Shown piece by piece: positions 9,318 to 19,411 of a DNA stretch of 64,000 nucleotides. Numbering within the stretch: position 1 is the first letter of the stretch; the number at the start of each line of letters is the position of its first letter. The notes beneath the pieces are model-generated. The model was not told where the DNA came from. It ran no database searches and was given only the letters and a program-made list of their open reading frames with translations. The translations under genes were made by a program, and so were the position numbers. This stretch comes from Candidatus Zixiibacteriota bacterium (GTDB lineage: Bacteria > Zixibacteria > MSB-5A5 > GN15 > FEB-12), in NCBI GenBank assembly GCA_024278935.1, contig JAJRSF010000023.1, positions 31,825 through 95,824 on the forward strand, in the 5' to 3' direction.

Positions 9318-10652
9318 TTATTTTAACTCAAAGTTTGATTTAACCATACATTCTTTGTGGTCAATATGATATTGCCATTCATCACGATACAAACGTAAAG
9401 CAGATTGAATAGGCATCACGGCAGCATCGCCGAGCGGACAGATAGTACGTCCTAAAATATTTCCACAAACTTCTTCAATTTTTTCTAAATCACCCGGTTG
9501 TCCCTGTCCTGCTTCGATACGGTTAATCATCTGTTCAAGCCAGCCGGTACCTTCACGACAAGGAGTGCATTTTCCACAAGATTCATGGCGGAAGAAATGG
9601 ATCAATTTTTTAATGACCCAAACAATACAGGTATCTTCGTTAAAAACTATAATAGCACCAGAGCCGAGCATAGAATCTTTTTCTTGGAGTGCTTCATAGT
9701 CGAGGGCAACATCAATCATATCAGGAAGTAAAAACGGAGTTGATGCACCACCCGGGATAACACCTTTTAATTTTTTGCCATCTAACATACCACCACCATA
9801 GGCAGGGTCGTAGATCATATCTTTTAAGTTAAAGCCTAAAGGAACTTCATAATTACCGGGACGATTGACATGACCAGAGAGAGAAAACAGTTTGGAACCT
9901 TTAGATTTTTCTGTACCAATAGAAGCGTACCATTCGGCACCACGATTTATAATATGTGGAACTGCGGCAAGCGACTCGACATTATTTACAATAGTTGGAC
10001 AAGCATAAAGACCTTCGATAGCAGGAAATGGCGGACGCATCCGAGACTGCCCACGTTCACCTTCGATAGAATTAAGTAATGCGGTTTCTTCACCACAAAT
10101 ATAAGCACCACCACCGGTATGCACAATCATTTCTAAGTCGTAGCCAGAGCCATAAATATTTTTACCAAGATGCCCTTTTTCATAGGCTTCTTTCATGGCA
10201 GTTTCCATCTTTTCAATACAATGGGTAAACTCACCACGGATATAAATAAACATCAGATGACAGTCGATAGCATAGGAAGCAATCGCCATTCCTTCGATAA
10301 TAGCATGGGGATCACGTTCCATGATAACTCTGTCTTTACATGTACCCGGTTCGGATTCATCGGCATTACAAACTAAGTACCGAGCTTTTGGAGAATCTTT
10401 CGGAACAAAGCTCCACTTAAGACCTGTAGGGAAACCTGCACCACCACGACCACGAAGTCCTGATTTTTTGACCGTTTCGATAACATCTTCTTTTGAGATA
10501 CCGTCTAAAACAGCTTTCCATGCTTTGTATCCACCACGGGAAACGAACGTTTCAACTTCACACTGTTTAGGGTCTTCAACATACTGAAACAGGTGTAAAT
10601 CTTTATCTTTAGCGGCGATTTCCGCATTTGTTATAACCGGAGAATAATGCAT
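9318..10652 (-). CDS. nuoF: NADH-quinone oxidoreductase subunit F
   Basis: NADH- and FMN-binding subunit where electrons enter complex I, 444 residues. Visible motifs are GLRGRGGAGFPTGLKW (NADH-binding loop), GGGAYICGEETALLNSIEG (FMN site) and the [4Fe-4S] motif ESCGKCTPCREGT with a further Cys near CPLGD. Its start shares the last base of the nuoE stop, so the two are translationally coupled. Intact. Confidence 0.97.
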   Translation of the reverse strand: MHYSPVITNAEIAAKDKDLHLFQYVEDPKQCEVETFVSRGGYKAWKAVLDGISKEDVIETVKKSGLRGRGGAGFPTGLKWSFVPKDSPKARYLVCNADESEPGTCKDRVIMERDPHAIIEGMAIASYAIDCHLMFIYIRGEFTHCIEKMETAMKEAYEKGHLGKNIYGSGYDLEMIVHTGGGAYICGEETALLNSIEGERGQSRMRPPFPAIEGLYACPTIVNNVESLAAVPHIINRGAEWYASIGTEKSKGSKLFSLSGHVNRPGNYEVPLGFNLKDMIYDPAYGGGMLDGKKLKGVIPGGASTPFLLPDMIDVALDYEALQEKDSMLGSGAIIVFNEDTCIVWVIKKLIHFFRHESCGKCTPCREGTGWLEQMINRIEAGQGQPGDLEKIEEVCGNILGRTICPLGDAAVMPIQSALRLYRDEWQYHIDHKECMVKSNFELK

Positions 10653-11131
10653 CAGTCTTTTTTCGCCTTTAGTTCATCAATTAATGAATCAACTTTTTTC
10701 TTATCCAAATTTTCATGGTAATCTAAATTTACCTGAATCATTGGAGCCGTGGAACATGAACCGAGACACTCAACACCAATAAGTGTGAACATATTGTCTT
10801 CGGTTGTTTCACCAAGTTTTATATCTAATTTATTTTCAAGATGAGCAATCATAGAATCGGAACCACGTAAGGCACAGGAGATATTATTGCAGACTTGTAG
10901 AAGATATTTGCCACGAGGTTTTTTTGGGAACATCGTATAGAAAGTAGCAGCCTCGGCAATTTCAAGAGTTGGCACATCTATAATTTTTGAAATCTCTTTA
11001 TATATCACTTCGTCAACATGCCCGACCTGACGATAGGCAACCGTAAGAGCCGGAAGTATCGCAGATTTTTTTACAGGGTAATGCACTGCTTTTTCTTTTA
11101 TTTCAGCAATTGACTTTTCAGTTAAGATCAT
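10652..11131 (-). CDS. nuoE: NADH-quinone oxidoreductase subunit E
   Basis: Thioredoxin-fold [2Fe-2S] subunit of the NADH module, 159 residues. The cluster ligands are seen as VCNNISC and VECLGSC, separated by about 36 residues, as in the family. The N-terminal helical part (KKSAILPALTVAYRQVG) is conserved. The gene overlaps nuoD by 4 bp (ATGA type) and nuoF by one base. Confidence 0.96.
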   Translation of the reverse strand: MILTEKSIAEIKEKAVHYPVKKSAILPALTVAYRQVGHVDEVIYKEISKIIDVPTLEIAEAATFYTMFPKKPRGKYLLQVCNNISCALRGSDSMIAHLENKLDIKLGETTEDNMFTLIGVECLGSCSTAPMIQVNLDYHENLDKKKVDSLIDELKAKKD

Positions 11132-12303
11132 CTGTCAACTTCTCCTAATACAATATCAATAGAACCAATAGCACAGACAACATCGGAAAACATATTGCCT
11201 TCGCACATTTTAGGCAGTGCTGCTAAATTTATAAATGATGGCGGACGTACTCGCACACGGTGCGGTTTATTGGTGCCATCACCGGAAATAAAGAAACCCA
11301 TTTCACCTTTACCCGATTCGATGCCTTGATAGACAGAACCGACCGGTGCTTTGAATCCTTCAGTAATCAATTTAAAGTGGAAAATCATAGATTCCATTTT
11401 ATATAAAACATCTTCTTTAGGAGGCATTACGATACCCGGTACATGCGCCCGATACGGACCTTCTGGCATACCATCTAAAGTTTGTTCCATAATCCGAATA
11501 GATTGGCGAATTTCTTCAACACGAATCAAGTAACGATCGTAAGCATCGCCGTTTTCGCCGACAGGAACTTCGAAATCAAATTTTTCGTAACTAGAATATG
11601 GATTCGCTTTACGCAAGTCATGTTTGATACCTGAACCACGAAGCATCGGACCGGAAAGAGATAGGTTGATTGCTTCATCAGCAGTCAGAACGCCAACACC
11701 TTTGGTTCTATTTATAAAAATTTCATTATTTGTAAGCAAAGTTTCGTAGTCATTAAGACCATTGTTTATCACTTTAATTACGTTACGAATATCTTTTTCA
11801 AAATCTTTTGGGATATCCATGGCAAGCCCGCCAATACGGATATAAGTCGTCATCATTCTCTGACCACCAACTGCTTCATACATATCCATAATAGATTCAC
11901 GGTCACGGAAAGTATACAGAAGCATTGACATGGCACCTAAATCAAGAGCGTGGGTTCCAAGCCAAACAAGATGAGAATTGATACGGGTAAGTTCAGCTAA
12001 ACAGACTCTGACCCATTGTACTTTATCAGGAATATCGATTTCCATCAGCTTTTCAACTGCTAAACAGAAACCTAGATTGTTAGACATCGGAGCGAGATAA
12101 TCCATACGGTCGGTACATGGAAGCACTTTATAATACAGTTTGCTTTCCATTGTTTTTTCAATACCGGTATGCAGATAACCTAAAACCGGTTCAGCTTTTA
12201 CAACTGTTTCGCCATCAAGTTCTAGTATAACCCGTAACACACCATGTGTTGACGGATGTTGAGGGCCCATATTGAGCGTGACTGTTTTGGAGGTATTGCT
12301 CAT
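11128..12303 (-). CDS. nuoD: NADH-quinone oxidoreductase subunit D
   Basis: 49-kDa subunit of the quinone-binding module, 391 residues, related to the [NiFe]-hydrogenase large subunit without its metal ligands. The conserved N-terminus LNMGPQHPSTHGVLRV contains the catalytic-site histidine loop. The segment RMDYLAPMSNN holds the quinone-proximal tyrosine. The C-terminus ends in DIVLGEVDR as in other family members. It is separate from nuoC, not fused, and overlaps it by 4 bp. Confidence 0.97.
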   Translation of the reverse strand: MSNTSKTVTLNMGPQHPSTHGVLRVILELDGETVVKAEPVLGYLHTGIEKTMESKLYYKVLPCTDRMDYLAPMSNNLGFCLAVEKLMEIDIPDKVQWVRVCLAELTRINSHLVWLGTHALDLGAMSMLLYTFRDRESIMDMYEAVGGQRMMTTYIRIGGLAMDIPKDFEKDIRNVIKVINNGLNDYETLLTNNEIFINRTKGVGVLTADEAINLSLSGPMLRGSGIKHDLRKANPYSSYEKFDFEVPVGENGDAYDRYLIRVEEIRQSIRIMEQTLDGMPEGPYRAHVPGIVMPPKEDVLYKMESMIFHFKLITEGFKAPVGSVYQGIESGKGEMGFFISGDGTNKPHRVRVRPPSFINLAALPKMCEGNMFSDVVCAIGSIDIVLGEVDR

Positions 12304-12818
12304 TTAATCACCTCAGGTGGATCATCTAAATTCCATGTGAACTTTGGCTGTTCCCATGTCAATGGGAAGTCTTTGCGAAGCGGATGACCGTCGAGTTCAT
12401 CGGCAGTAAGAATCTTCGTTAGGTTTGGGTGACCTTCAAAGTTGATACCCATCATGTCGAAGACTTCGCGTTCCATCCAGTTGGCACTATCCCATAAATC
12501 GACTATTGATTTCACAGTTGGATTTTCACCATCTAGGCGAACTTTTAGGAAGAATCTATAAGTGCTACTAATTGAATAGAGATTATAGACAACTTCAAAC
12601 CTGCCGTCTTTTTCTTCAACATGGTTTAACCAGTCAAGCGATGTAATGTCTGATAGAAATTTCACATCTAAAGAAGCATCTGCTTGAATTGCTTCACAGA
12701 CATCATAAATAGATTCCGGTTTGAGATAGTAAGAAATATCCCCACGGAACTTATCTTCTTTGATAACCGCATCTTTAAAGTTATTATTAAAAAATTCTCT
12801 TAGTTTATCTTCCATCAT
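12300..12818 (-). CDS. nuoC: NADH-quinone oxidoreductase subunit C
   Basis: 30-kDa subunit of the connecting module, 172 residues. The family signature is the C-terminal EREVFDMMGINFEGHPNLTK with LDGHPLRKDFPL, which packs against NuoD. It has no metal centre. The start is 44 nt downstream of the nuoB stop, the largest gap within the first genes of the operon. Confidence 0.96.
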   Translation of the reverse strand: MMEDKLREFFNNNFKDAVIKEDKFRGDISYYLKPESIYDVCEAIQADASLDVKFLSDITSLDWLNHVEEKDGRFEVVYNLYSISSTYRFFLKVRLDGENPTVKSIVDLWDSANWMEREVFDMMGINFEGHPNLTKILTADELDGHPLRKDFPLTWEQPKFTWNLDDPPEVIK

Positions 12819-12861
12819 ACCTTGTACTAAATTTCACAAATTTATCGTTCACAAAAACAAT

Positions 12862-13365
12862 TTATACTAATTTTCGACCCCATTCAGGGTGGTCATCTTT
12901 AATAGATTCTTTTTCAACTTGCTTAAACAGCGTTAAAATACCATCCAACAACTGTTCCGGTCTAGGCGGACAACCAGGGATATAAACATCAACCGGAATA
13001 ATCCGATCAACACCCTGTACAATCGCATAGTTATTAAAAACACCTCCACAGGAAGCACATGCTCCCATAGAAATAACCCATTTTGGATTCGGCATTTGCT
13101 CGTACAGAGTTCTTACAACCGGTGCCATTTTATGAGAAACACGACCGGCGACAATCATAAGGTCAGCCTGTCTTGGGGATGGTCTCATGACCTCCATACC
13201 AAAACGGGCAACATCAAAATGCGGTCCAAATGTAGAAATCATCTCAATCGCACAGCAGGCAAGCCCAAATCCTAACGGCCACATAGAGCGTTTATGCGCC
13301 CAGTTGACCATTTTGTCAAGAGATGTCAGTATAATTGAATCTGGGATTTTTTCTTCTATTCCCAC
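12862..13365 (-). CDS. nuoB: NADH-quinone oxidoreductase subunit B
   Basis: Carries the terminal [4Fe-4S] cluster N2 next to the quinone site; 167 residues. The ligands are the tandem cysteines in LACCAIEM, then MGACASCGG and IPGCPPRPE. The start is taken as GTG at 13365-13363, within the end of nuoA (10-bp overlap), because the family N-terminus begins here and no ATG fits. Otherwise typical. Confidence 0.96.
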   Translation of the reverse strand: MGIEEKIPDSIILTSLDKMVNWAHKRSMWPLGFGLACCAIEMISTFGPHFDVARFGMEVMRPSPRQADLMIVAGRVSHKMAPVVRTLYEQMPNPKWVISMGACASCGGVFNNYAIVQGVDRIIPVDVYIPGCPPRPEQLLDGILTLFKQVEKESIKDDHPEWGRKLV

Positions 13366-13712
13366 TTGAGAGCTCCTCTGCCGAGTACATAAAAATAACC
13401 GACTAATAAAATGGCTACAAAGACACAGATTTCAATTAAGCCAAACATGCCTAAATCGCGTGCTATAACTGCATATGGATATAAAAAGATTACTTCGATA
13501 TCAAAAAGTATAAAGAGGATAGCGATGAGATAGAATTTGACCTGTACTTTATCTTTGGTTGTTCCGACTGGTTCAACACCACATTCGTAAGGGTCGGTCT
13601 TTTTCCCCATTTTTGTTTTTTTACCAATTTTGGCTGATAAAAACAAAAAGACAATTGACAGCACAAAGCCCATTACCATCAGTAAAAATATAGGAAAATA
13701 TGTCTCAAACAT
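13356..13712 (-). CDS. nuoA: NADH-quinone oxidoreductase subunit A
   Basis: First gene of the operon: a 118-residue membrane subunit with three helices and the conserved loop [13 protein letters not shown] carrying the cysteine near the quinone site. ATG at 13712 follows an AGAGGTG ribosome-binding site and, further up, a strong promoter. It overlaps the GTG start of nuoB. Confidence 0.96.
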   Translation of the reverse strand: MFETYFPIFLLMVMGFVLSIVFLFLSAKIGKKTKMGKKTDPYECGVEPVGTTKDKVQVKFYLIAILFILFDIEVIFLYPYAVIARDLGMFGLIEICVFVAILLVGYFYVLGRGALKWE

Positions 13713-13741
13713 ATAGCTACACCTCTTAAAATATTTTCACA

Positions 13742-13770
13742 ACTTTACCGAATAACCGATGCGATGTCAA
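13742..13770 (-). promoter_or_regulatory. Sigma70-type promoter of the nuo operon
   Basis: On the minus strand a perfect -35 box TTGACA (13770-13765) is followed after 17 bp by TAAAGT (13747-13742), about 30 bp upstream of the nuoA start. This is the best consensus promoter in the 200-bp gap between nuoA and the preceding gene, which otherwise shows no reading frame or strong hairpin. Confidence 0.7.
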
Positions 13771-13912
13771 GGGTTTTATCAATGAAAGATAATATAAATT
13801 GTGTGGGATCTTCAAAAATGCAAAAAAGATGTAAATTGGTGCTGTAACGATGGATATAAAAAATAGTGAAAATTAACTTTGTGAAAATTATAATTTACGT
13901 TAACGACGATTA

Positions 13913-14317
13913 CTATCCAATTTTCAGACTAAAATCTTCAAAAACTGAATCGGTTGCAATAAACTCTTCAAAAACGGACTCATCAAAACGACCATAAGCT
14001 GTTGAACTTCCAATAGCGATAAGTGTCTTTTTAGAAAAATCAAATTGAAACCATCCGCCACCATTTATTTTTGTAGAACTGTCATGGATTTCAAAAATAT
14101 CAGGTCGTTTTCGCCATGATGAATCCAGTTTGCGATCAACACAAAACTTTTCAACTAACATTGCATGAAAATTGTAAGTATGCAATGGTCCAAAAATAAG
14201 AAAATGCTCAGTTACGTTTTTAAGCAGGACAAATTTGCACTCGATTATTGCTTTCAGTTTTTGTGAGTCTTGTAAAATATTAGTATCTTTTAAGAGATCA
14301 ATAGTTGTAAATTTCAT
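13913..14317 (-). CDS. Conserved hypothetical protein
   Basis: The 134-residue protein is soluble, with no signal peptide, membrane segment or metal motif. Aromatic and glycine-rich patches (GGGWFQFDFSKK, IAIGSSTAYGRFD) suggest a small alpha/beta fold that I cannot name. It starts 7 nt after the upstream PHP-domain gene, so it belongs to the same transcription unit, and it ends in a double stop (TAG TAA) ahead of the nuo promoter region. Confidence 0.7.
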   Translation of the reverse strand: MKFTTIDLLKDTNILQDSQKLKAIIECKFVLLKNVTEHFLIFGPLHTYNFHAMLVEKFCVDRKLDSSWRKRPDIFEIHDSSTKINGGGWFQFDFSKKTLIAIGSSTAYGRFDESVFEEFIATDSVFEDFSLKIG

Positions 14318-14323
14318 AGTTGT

Positions 14324-15367
14324 CTACGAGACTCGGATATGATTTGAAAATATCCAGCCTCTTTTACCTTTCCATGCTTCAATACGGTATACACCGCTTT
14401 GTAAATCTGAGTATTCAAAATAATCTGTTTTCATTTCTAAGATATATTTTCCATTATGCACTAATTTAATAGTCGCTTTAGATGGCAACTTCACTATAAG
14501 CGATGCATTCTCTTTGTTCGTAAGGGTTCCACCTGTGATAATTTTTTCAGAGTCGTTTTTTGCGTAGAATTCAAAATTGTCGGCATTGCCCCACCTTGTA
14601 TTCGAAATATAGACCCGACAGTCAAGCATCGCATCATATAATTGTTTCTTGGCAACTTCAAAATCATCCGACATTTTTTCAGGTAAAATAATATGAGTAC
14701 GGAGACACCTGAAATGCACTTTATATGGAAATATTTCGATTGTTACCGGTCCAACTTTTACCGGAAAAGCATGGGCATCTACCCCTGCGATTCCAACCAT
14801 CTTTGCTTGAATGTTGTAATCATCCCATCGCTTTAAGATTCGGTCGGTCGGTCCTATCATAGATTTTCTTGGTGAGAGCGACATTTGAAGTTTGTTAAAC
14901 TTGGTCAGCTTCTCCATCCATTCCGACATCTGGTTCCACAGTTCTATCCCGTTAAAACCAACCGCATCCCAGTCACGCCAAGGGTATGGCGGGAATTCGG
15001 CAAGATGGCTTCGTATTTCATCAGGGTGAGCTAAAATGCCTAAAGCATTATCAGCAGCACCGGCGGCGACATATTCGGCAGCTTTCATTTCGTTTGGATA
15101 TACTTTTGGAGAATCAAATAACAAATAATGATGCTCGTCAGGTTAATCGTTGTGTTCGTAACCGATGACGACTAACATTTTATCATACAAGCCTTCGTGA
15201 CCATTCTCACGGTTGGAGAGAGTCATATGGTCGGCAAACATCATGAAGTCGAGCTTGACATCTAATCCGATAGCAATGACATCTTCGATAATTTTGGTAC
15301 CATCCGATTCAGTCGTATGAATATGCACCGCCCCACTGTACTGATAGTGATCGCCAACTTTACGCAT
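14324..15367 (-). CDS. PHP-domain metal-dependent phosphoesterase, interrupted by in-frame TAA
   Basis: The predicted 347-residue protein starts at ATG 15367 (MRKVGDHYQYSG). It has the PHP motif GAVHIHTTESDG, then FADH, then GYEHND. A TAA at 15145-15143 interrupts it, after which the same frame continues PDEHHYLLFDSPKVYP, LAHPDEI and GVDAHAFPV, all expected metal-site or fold elements. The C-terminal 100 residues look like a beta-sandwich. Function is probably hydrolysis of a phosphoester, substrate unknown. The start overlaps the true end of the MFS gene by 8 bp. As written, translation would stop after about 74 residues unless reinitiated. The broken codon could have been CAA, AAA or GAA. 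Confidence 0.75.
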
Positions 15368-16685
15368 GACTATCCTGCAAGCTTTGTGCCGGTACTTTTC
15401 TGAATATATATAAACCAATTATCATCATACAAATTAGTGACAAAATTCCTACCTTATACGGCAATGTTTCTTATGAGCCGGCAATTAAATTAAAAAGCTC
15501 GGCAGTTTTAATACCAAGGAACCGTTCAGAGTTAAAAAGATAGACAACGGTTGTCCAAACTAATGGTCCGACTATAGCAGCGGCACGTCCCGAGAGTGAA
15601 AACAAGCCGAAGAACTTACCCAGTTCATTATGCGGAACTAGCTCACCAAGCATCGGACGACTGGTTGTCCACAACCCGCCCAGCAGAACACCAACGACCG
15701 AACCAAGTATCCATACGAATGAACGGTTGTCGGTCATCACTAAACAAAGCAGAGCTATAATCCAACCCAGTATAATATAATGTAGCATCTTTTTCAACGA
15801 GTAATATTGAGCTATTTTACCTAGTATAAAAGAACCTGCCACAGCAGAGATTGTCGAGATAATTAGAAACTGGGTTATCTCTGTTTCTTGAAGTCCGATA
15901 ACAATAGAACAATAAATACCAATATTTAAAATGACAGTTGTAACGGCATCTTCGAAAAAATAATCAGCGATCAAAAAGCGTAGAACACCCGGATATTTCT
16001 TGGTCGACTTGACACCGTCCCATACATCTTTATACCCATCAATAAGTGTAACTTTCCGAGTTTCTTTTACCTCTTTCTCTTTTACCGAAAGAAAAAGTGG
16101 CACAGCAAAAAGTGCGAACAAAAATGCAGTAGGTAAAAACGATGCTGACTTTCCGCCACCTTCTAAGAATGGAATTTCAAGACCAAAGAGTGAGCCAGTG
16201 ACAAACGGCAAAACTATAAGCATACCCAAGACCGAACCGATATAACCCATGGCGACTCCGATACCCGAGACAAAACGAGCATCTTTACCATCGGCAACTG
16301 AATATAAAAGTGAATTATAAAATGGCTGTCCTGCTTCGTAACTAAAATTTGAAATTATAAAAAGAACTATCAGCATTATAAACATCGACGATGGAACAAA
16401 CGCCATCAGTCCGATTGAAATACAACAGGTCATAGTAAACAGAAAGAGGAAAAGCTTTTTCTTGGTAGAATGATCAGAGATTGCTCCTAAGGCAGGAAGC
16501 AGTAACGCCGCAAACAACATAGACAATGCGTAAGGGATATCAAAGTAACGGTCATCTTTGCCTAAGTCTTCGATGATATATCTTTTGAGATAGAGAGAAA
16601 TTATGTTCATAGAAAAGATTGTATTGGCAAAGTCATACATCGACCATGCCAGAACATCTTTTCTAAAGAGAGATTTTTTTGCCAT
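15360..16685 (-). CDS. Atg22/UMF1-like MFS transporter, interrupted by in-frame TAA before last helix
   Basis: The protein is a major-facilitator permease of the Atg22-like group: the N-terminus WSMYDFANTIFSMNIISLYL is characteristic, followed by about 11 membrane helices. Reading stops at TAA 15473-15471 after NLIAGS, but the same frame continues ETLPYKVGILSLICMMIIG and ends KVPAQSLQDSHA at TAA 15362-15360. This supplies the missing twelfth helix and ends inside the next gene's start codon, as expected in a tight operon. Substrate unknown. I infer that the true gene is 441 codons with a nonsense or recoded codon; the truncated form may be partly functional. Confidence 0.8.
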
Positions 16686-16688
16686 CGG

Positions 16689-17249
16689 CTACATACCAAG
16701 CTTGTCAGAAATTGTCAACATACCATCTCTGACCATCAGCAGAAACTGATCAAGCTCTAGCCCTAGATTGGAACAAGCTGCCATGTTTTCTCTGGTGGCA
16801 CCTGCGGCGAACCTTTTTTCTTTAAACCGTTTTAGTATAAATTTGGAATCAAGCGATGCAAGTTTTTTATCAGGATGCATCAAAGCACAAGCAACTAAAA
16901 AACCGGTTGTCGGGTCAACGGCATACAACGCCCAGTCAAGTTTTGACTGACAAGGGATATGCCCGGGATGAGCATGTATCGCATGGAGCATTTCATTCGG
17001 AAGATTATATTCTTTGAGCCATTCGGCGGTGATATATGTGTGGCGGGGTTCATCGTTTTTTGTTTCGTTATAATCAAGGTCGTGAAGCAGACCTGTCATA
17101 CCCCAATAGTCGACATCTTCATCAAAATGTTTTGCAACAATTCGCATACCTGCTTCAACAGCTAAAATATGTTTGAGAAGATTGTTAACGCCAATTTTCT
17201 CAAGCACTAATTGGTAGGCTGTTTCTCTATTGATTAAAATTTCTGACAT
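16689..17249 (-). CDS. HD-domain phosphohydrolase-like protein
   Basis: The 186-residue protein has the HD superfamily metal ligands: His in LLKHILAVE, the doublet HDLDY, then HTYITAEWL and AIHAHPG. This resembles HDIG-type domain proteins often annotated as hydrolases; the substrate is unknown. The C-terminal part is helical (KFILKRFKEKRF). It is followed 3 nt later by the MFS gene and sits in the same operon. Confidence 0.85.
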   Translation of the reverse strand: MSEILINRETAYQLVLEKIGVNNLLKHILAVEAGMRIVAKHFDEDVDYWGMTGLLHDLDYNETKNDEPRHTYITAEWLKEYNLPNEMLHAIHAHPGHIPCQSKLDWALYAVDPTTGFLVACALMHPDKKLASLDSKFILKRFKEKRFAAGATRENMAACSNLGLELDQFLLMVRDGMLTISDKLGM

Positions 17250-17303
17250 GCTAAAACATAACTCATTTCATAGTTTGATGTCAAGCGTTCTGCCAATTGA
17301 TTC

Positions 17304-19411
17304 TTAGTTTATAAAATACCAACTGATACCGTAATATGAAAACTGACCAAAACTATTATTTCCATCAAAATTGGTACGGTAGACAGACATTGAATTTTGG
17401 AAAATATAATAAAAACGGAATCTTTTCATTTGAAAAGCAAGCCCGGTATTGATCGTCACATTGTCGCCCAAAGGTTCATCAAAATAACCGCTGTATGGAC
17501 CAGCATAAATTGCTTCACCGTAGGCATACAGGTCGACAATTTTTTGTTTCCAATAATAATGCAACTCTCCCCCAAAAAACATCTGGTATTCCGGTTGATA
17601 TGGTTTGAAATCGGTGTAATCATTATCTATAAAATGATAGGCGCTACCCATTGAAAGATTAAGCCATTCACCCAAAGCAAGTTTTTGTTTCAATTGAAAA
17701 TCTACAAATTTAATATCTACATTTTTTGGAATGAAAAGTTTGAGTGACTGTAAGTTTATAGTCGTATCGGTTTGATACCAGTTGATACCATCGTTTATCA
17801 AACCACCTGTAGCAGAGAACCGTAAATTATTTTTTTGTGAACCATACTCATACATAAAAGAACCGACCAACTGTTTCTCCGGCTTAAGCGTTTTATTCCC
17901 AACATCGGCGTAACCGAAAATTTGAGTTATAGTTGAATCGATACCTTCATATAATGAAGTTGTTTGGAGTGCAAGATTTTGGTCGTGCATCGATGGTGCT
18001 TTTTCTGAGTAGCCAACTGAAGTCATCAGAAAATGATTGTCCGCATAATTTTGGTAAACAAGGGTGGCAAACGGCAAGAATTTATATTCTTCATTGTAGA
18101 TAGTTCCAAGCGTTGCTCCTATGGAACTGGAATCATCTTTTTGAAAAAGAGCCAGCGATGCTTCCCGGATTTTTCGGAGTCAACTTGTAAACCATCGGTC
18201 TGCTTGAGATAGGAATACGAAATTTCTGACTTAAACATCTTAGTGCCAATAAGCGATTCTCTCTTCAAAACAATTTCATCGCCGAAATAATTAAACCTTC
18301 CATTGTAAGCAATATCGATATTAGAATTTTGTTTGAGATAGCCGTAGCCAAGATGATACTTCACAGTCTGGTCATCATTAAATTTTTCTAAAGCAACCTG
18401 CCCGGTCCGATCGGTACGACTGCGAGTGATGTATGACGTTCCGCCTAGTAGCACAGATCTATATGAACCACGTCTGCGGTAAGAACTTCCTGATGCAGTC
18501 AGGTAATACGACGACTTAAGCGGTATGAGGGTTCTCCCTGCGAAATTTTTACCATTATCTTCGGTATTACTTCTAATACCAAATGTATTACGATAATCAA
18601 CCGAGAGATCGATCTCTTTTCCATCGGTGAAAAGTTTTGTATAACCACCTCGAGTAAAGGCATAGTCAAAGGCACCCTTGTCAACTTCTAATTTGATTTC
18701 AGGTTCAAAATTTTCGGGTTGGTTTGGAACTGTCACAAGCGATGCTATCGATTGCGCTCCCCCAAACAATTGCCCAATACCACCGGGAAGAACGTAACTA
18801 TTTTTCGTCAGACCGGTTGGGATATCATTAAAATCTACCAGACCATCAGGTTCGGGAATATGCTCAAAAGGCGACAAAACCAAGCCATTCGAAATTATGT
18901 TCATCCTATCACCGGAAAGCCCAAAAGGACTAACAGTTTTTCGCATTGGCGTCTGCTGATAGTCTCTGACAAAAAACGATGGGTCTGCTTTAAAAAAGTC
19001 GCCGGCATCTTTGGCAAATGATCTTTTCACTTCCGTTGTAGAACTTAAACGAGGATGCAAAAATGCAACAACAAGCGAATCATAAAATGAAAGATACGTT
19101 TTGACTTCTTTTATTTCTTCAATCTGATCTTTTTTTCGTCTTGCTTGCCGTCCTAAAAAAAGTTGATAGGAACGTTGCCCTTCGGTCAGTGTATCTTGGT
19201 CAATGCCCAAAGAGTCAAGATAGATGGAATCATTAAAAACTGTGTCCAACACAATAGGCACACTTGATGTATCAACGATACTTGTAGTATCAACTACATT
19301 TGTAGTATCAACTACATTTGTAGTATCAACTACTAATGATGTATCGACGGTCTCATCGGCAGAGACAATGCTTATTAAGAGAAGTAAGAAAAGAACAATA
19401 AATTTTAACAC
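17304..19411 (-). pseudogene. Outer-membrane beta-barrel receptor (TonB-dependent-receptor-like), frameshifted
   Basis: GTG start at 19411 overlaps the ECF S-component gene. There is a signal peptide (FIVLFLLLLISIVSA), a low-complexity Asp/Thr/Val stretch, a plug-like middle with SPFGLSGDRMNIISNGL, then many amphipathic beta-strands ending GISWYFIN with an aromatic C-terminus, as in outer-membrane barrels. The frame shifts near 18170-18174: a run of five A (minus strand) where six would join VDSEK to IREASLALFQKDDSSSIG and TLGTIYNEEYKFLPF. As written, the first part ends at TAG 18121-18119. It pairs with the S-component upstream, which suggests vitamin or cofactor uptake. Frameshift origin (mutation, slippage or error) is open. 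Confidence 0.75.
19285..19338. repeat. 18-bp tandem repeat within barrel gene
   Basis: The unit TAGTATCAACTACATTTG occurs twice exactly and a third time in part. It encodes a repeated VDTTNV in the linker after the signal peptide of the outer-membrane protein. Such in-frame repeats can expand or contract without shifting the frame and probably form a flexible periplasmic linker. Confidence 0.8.
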
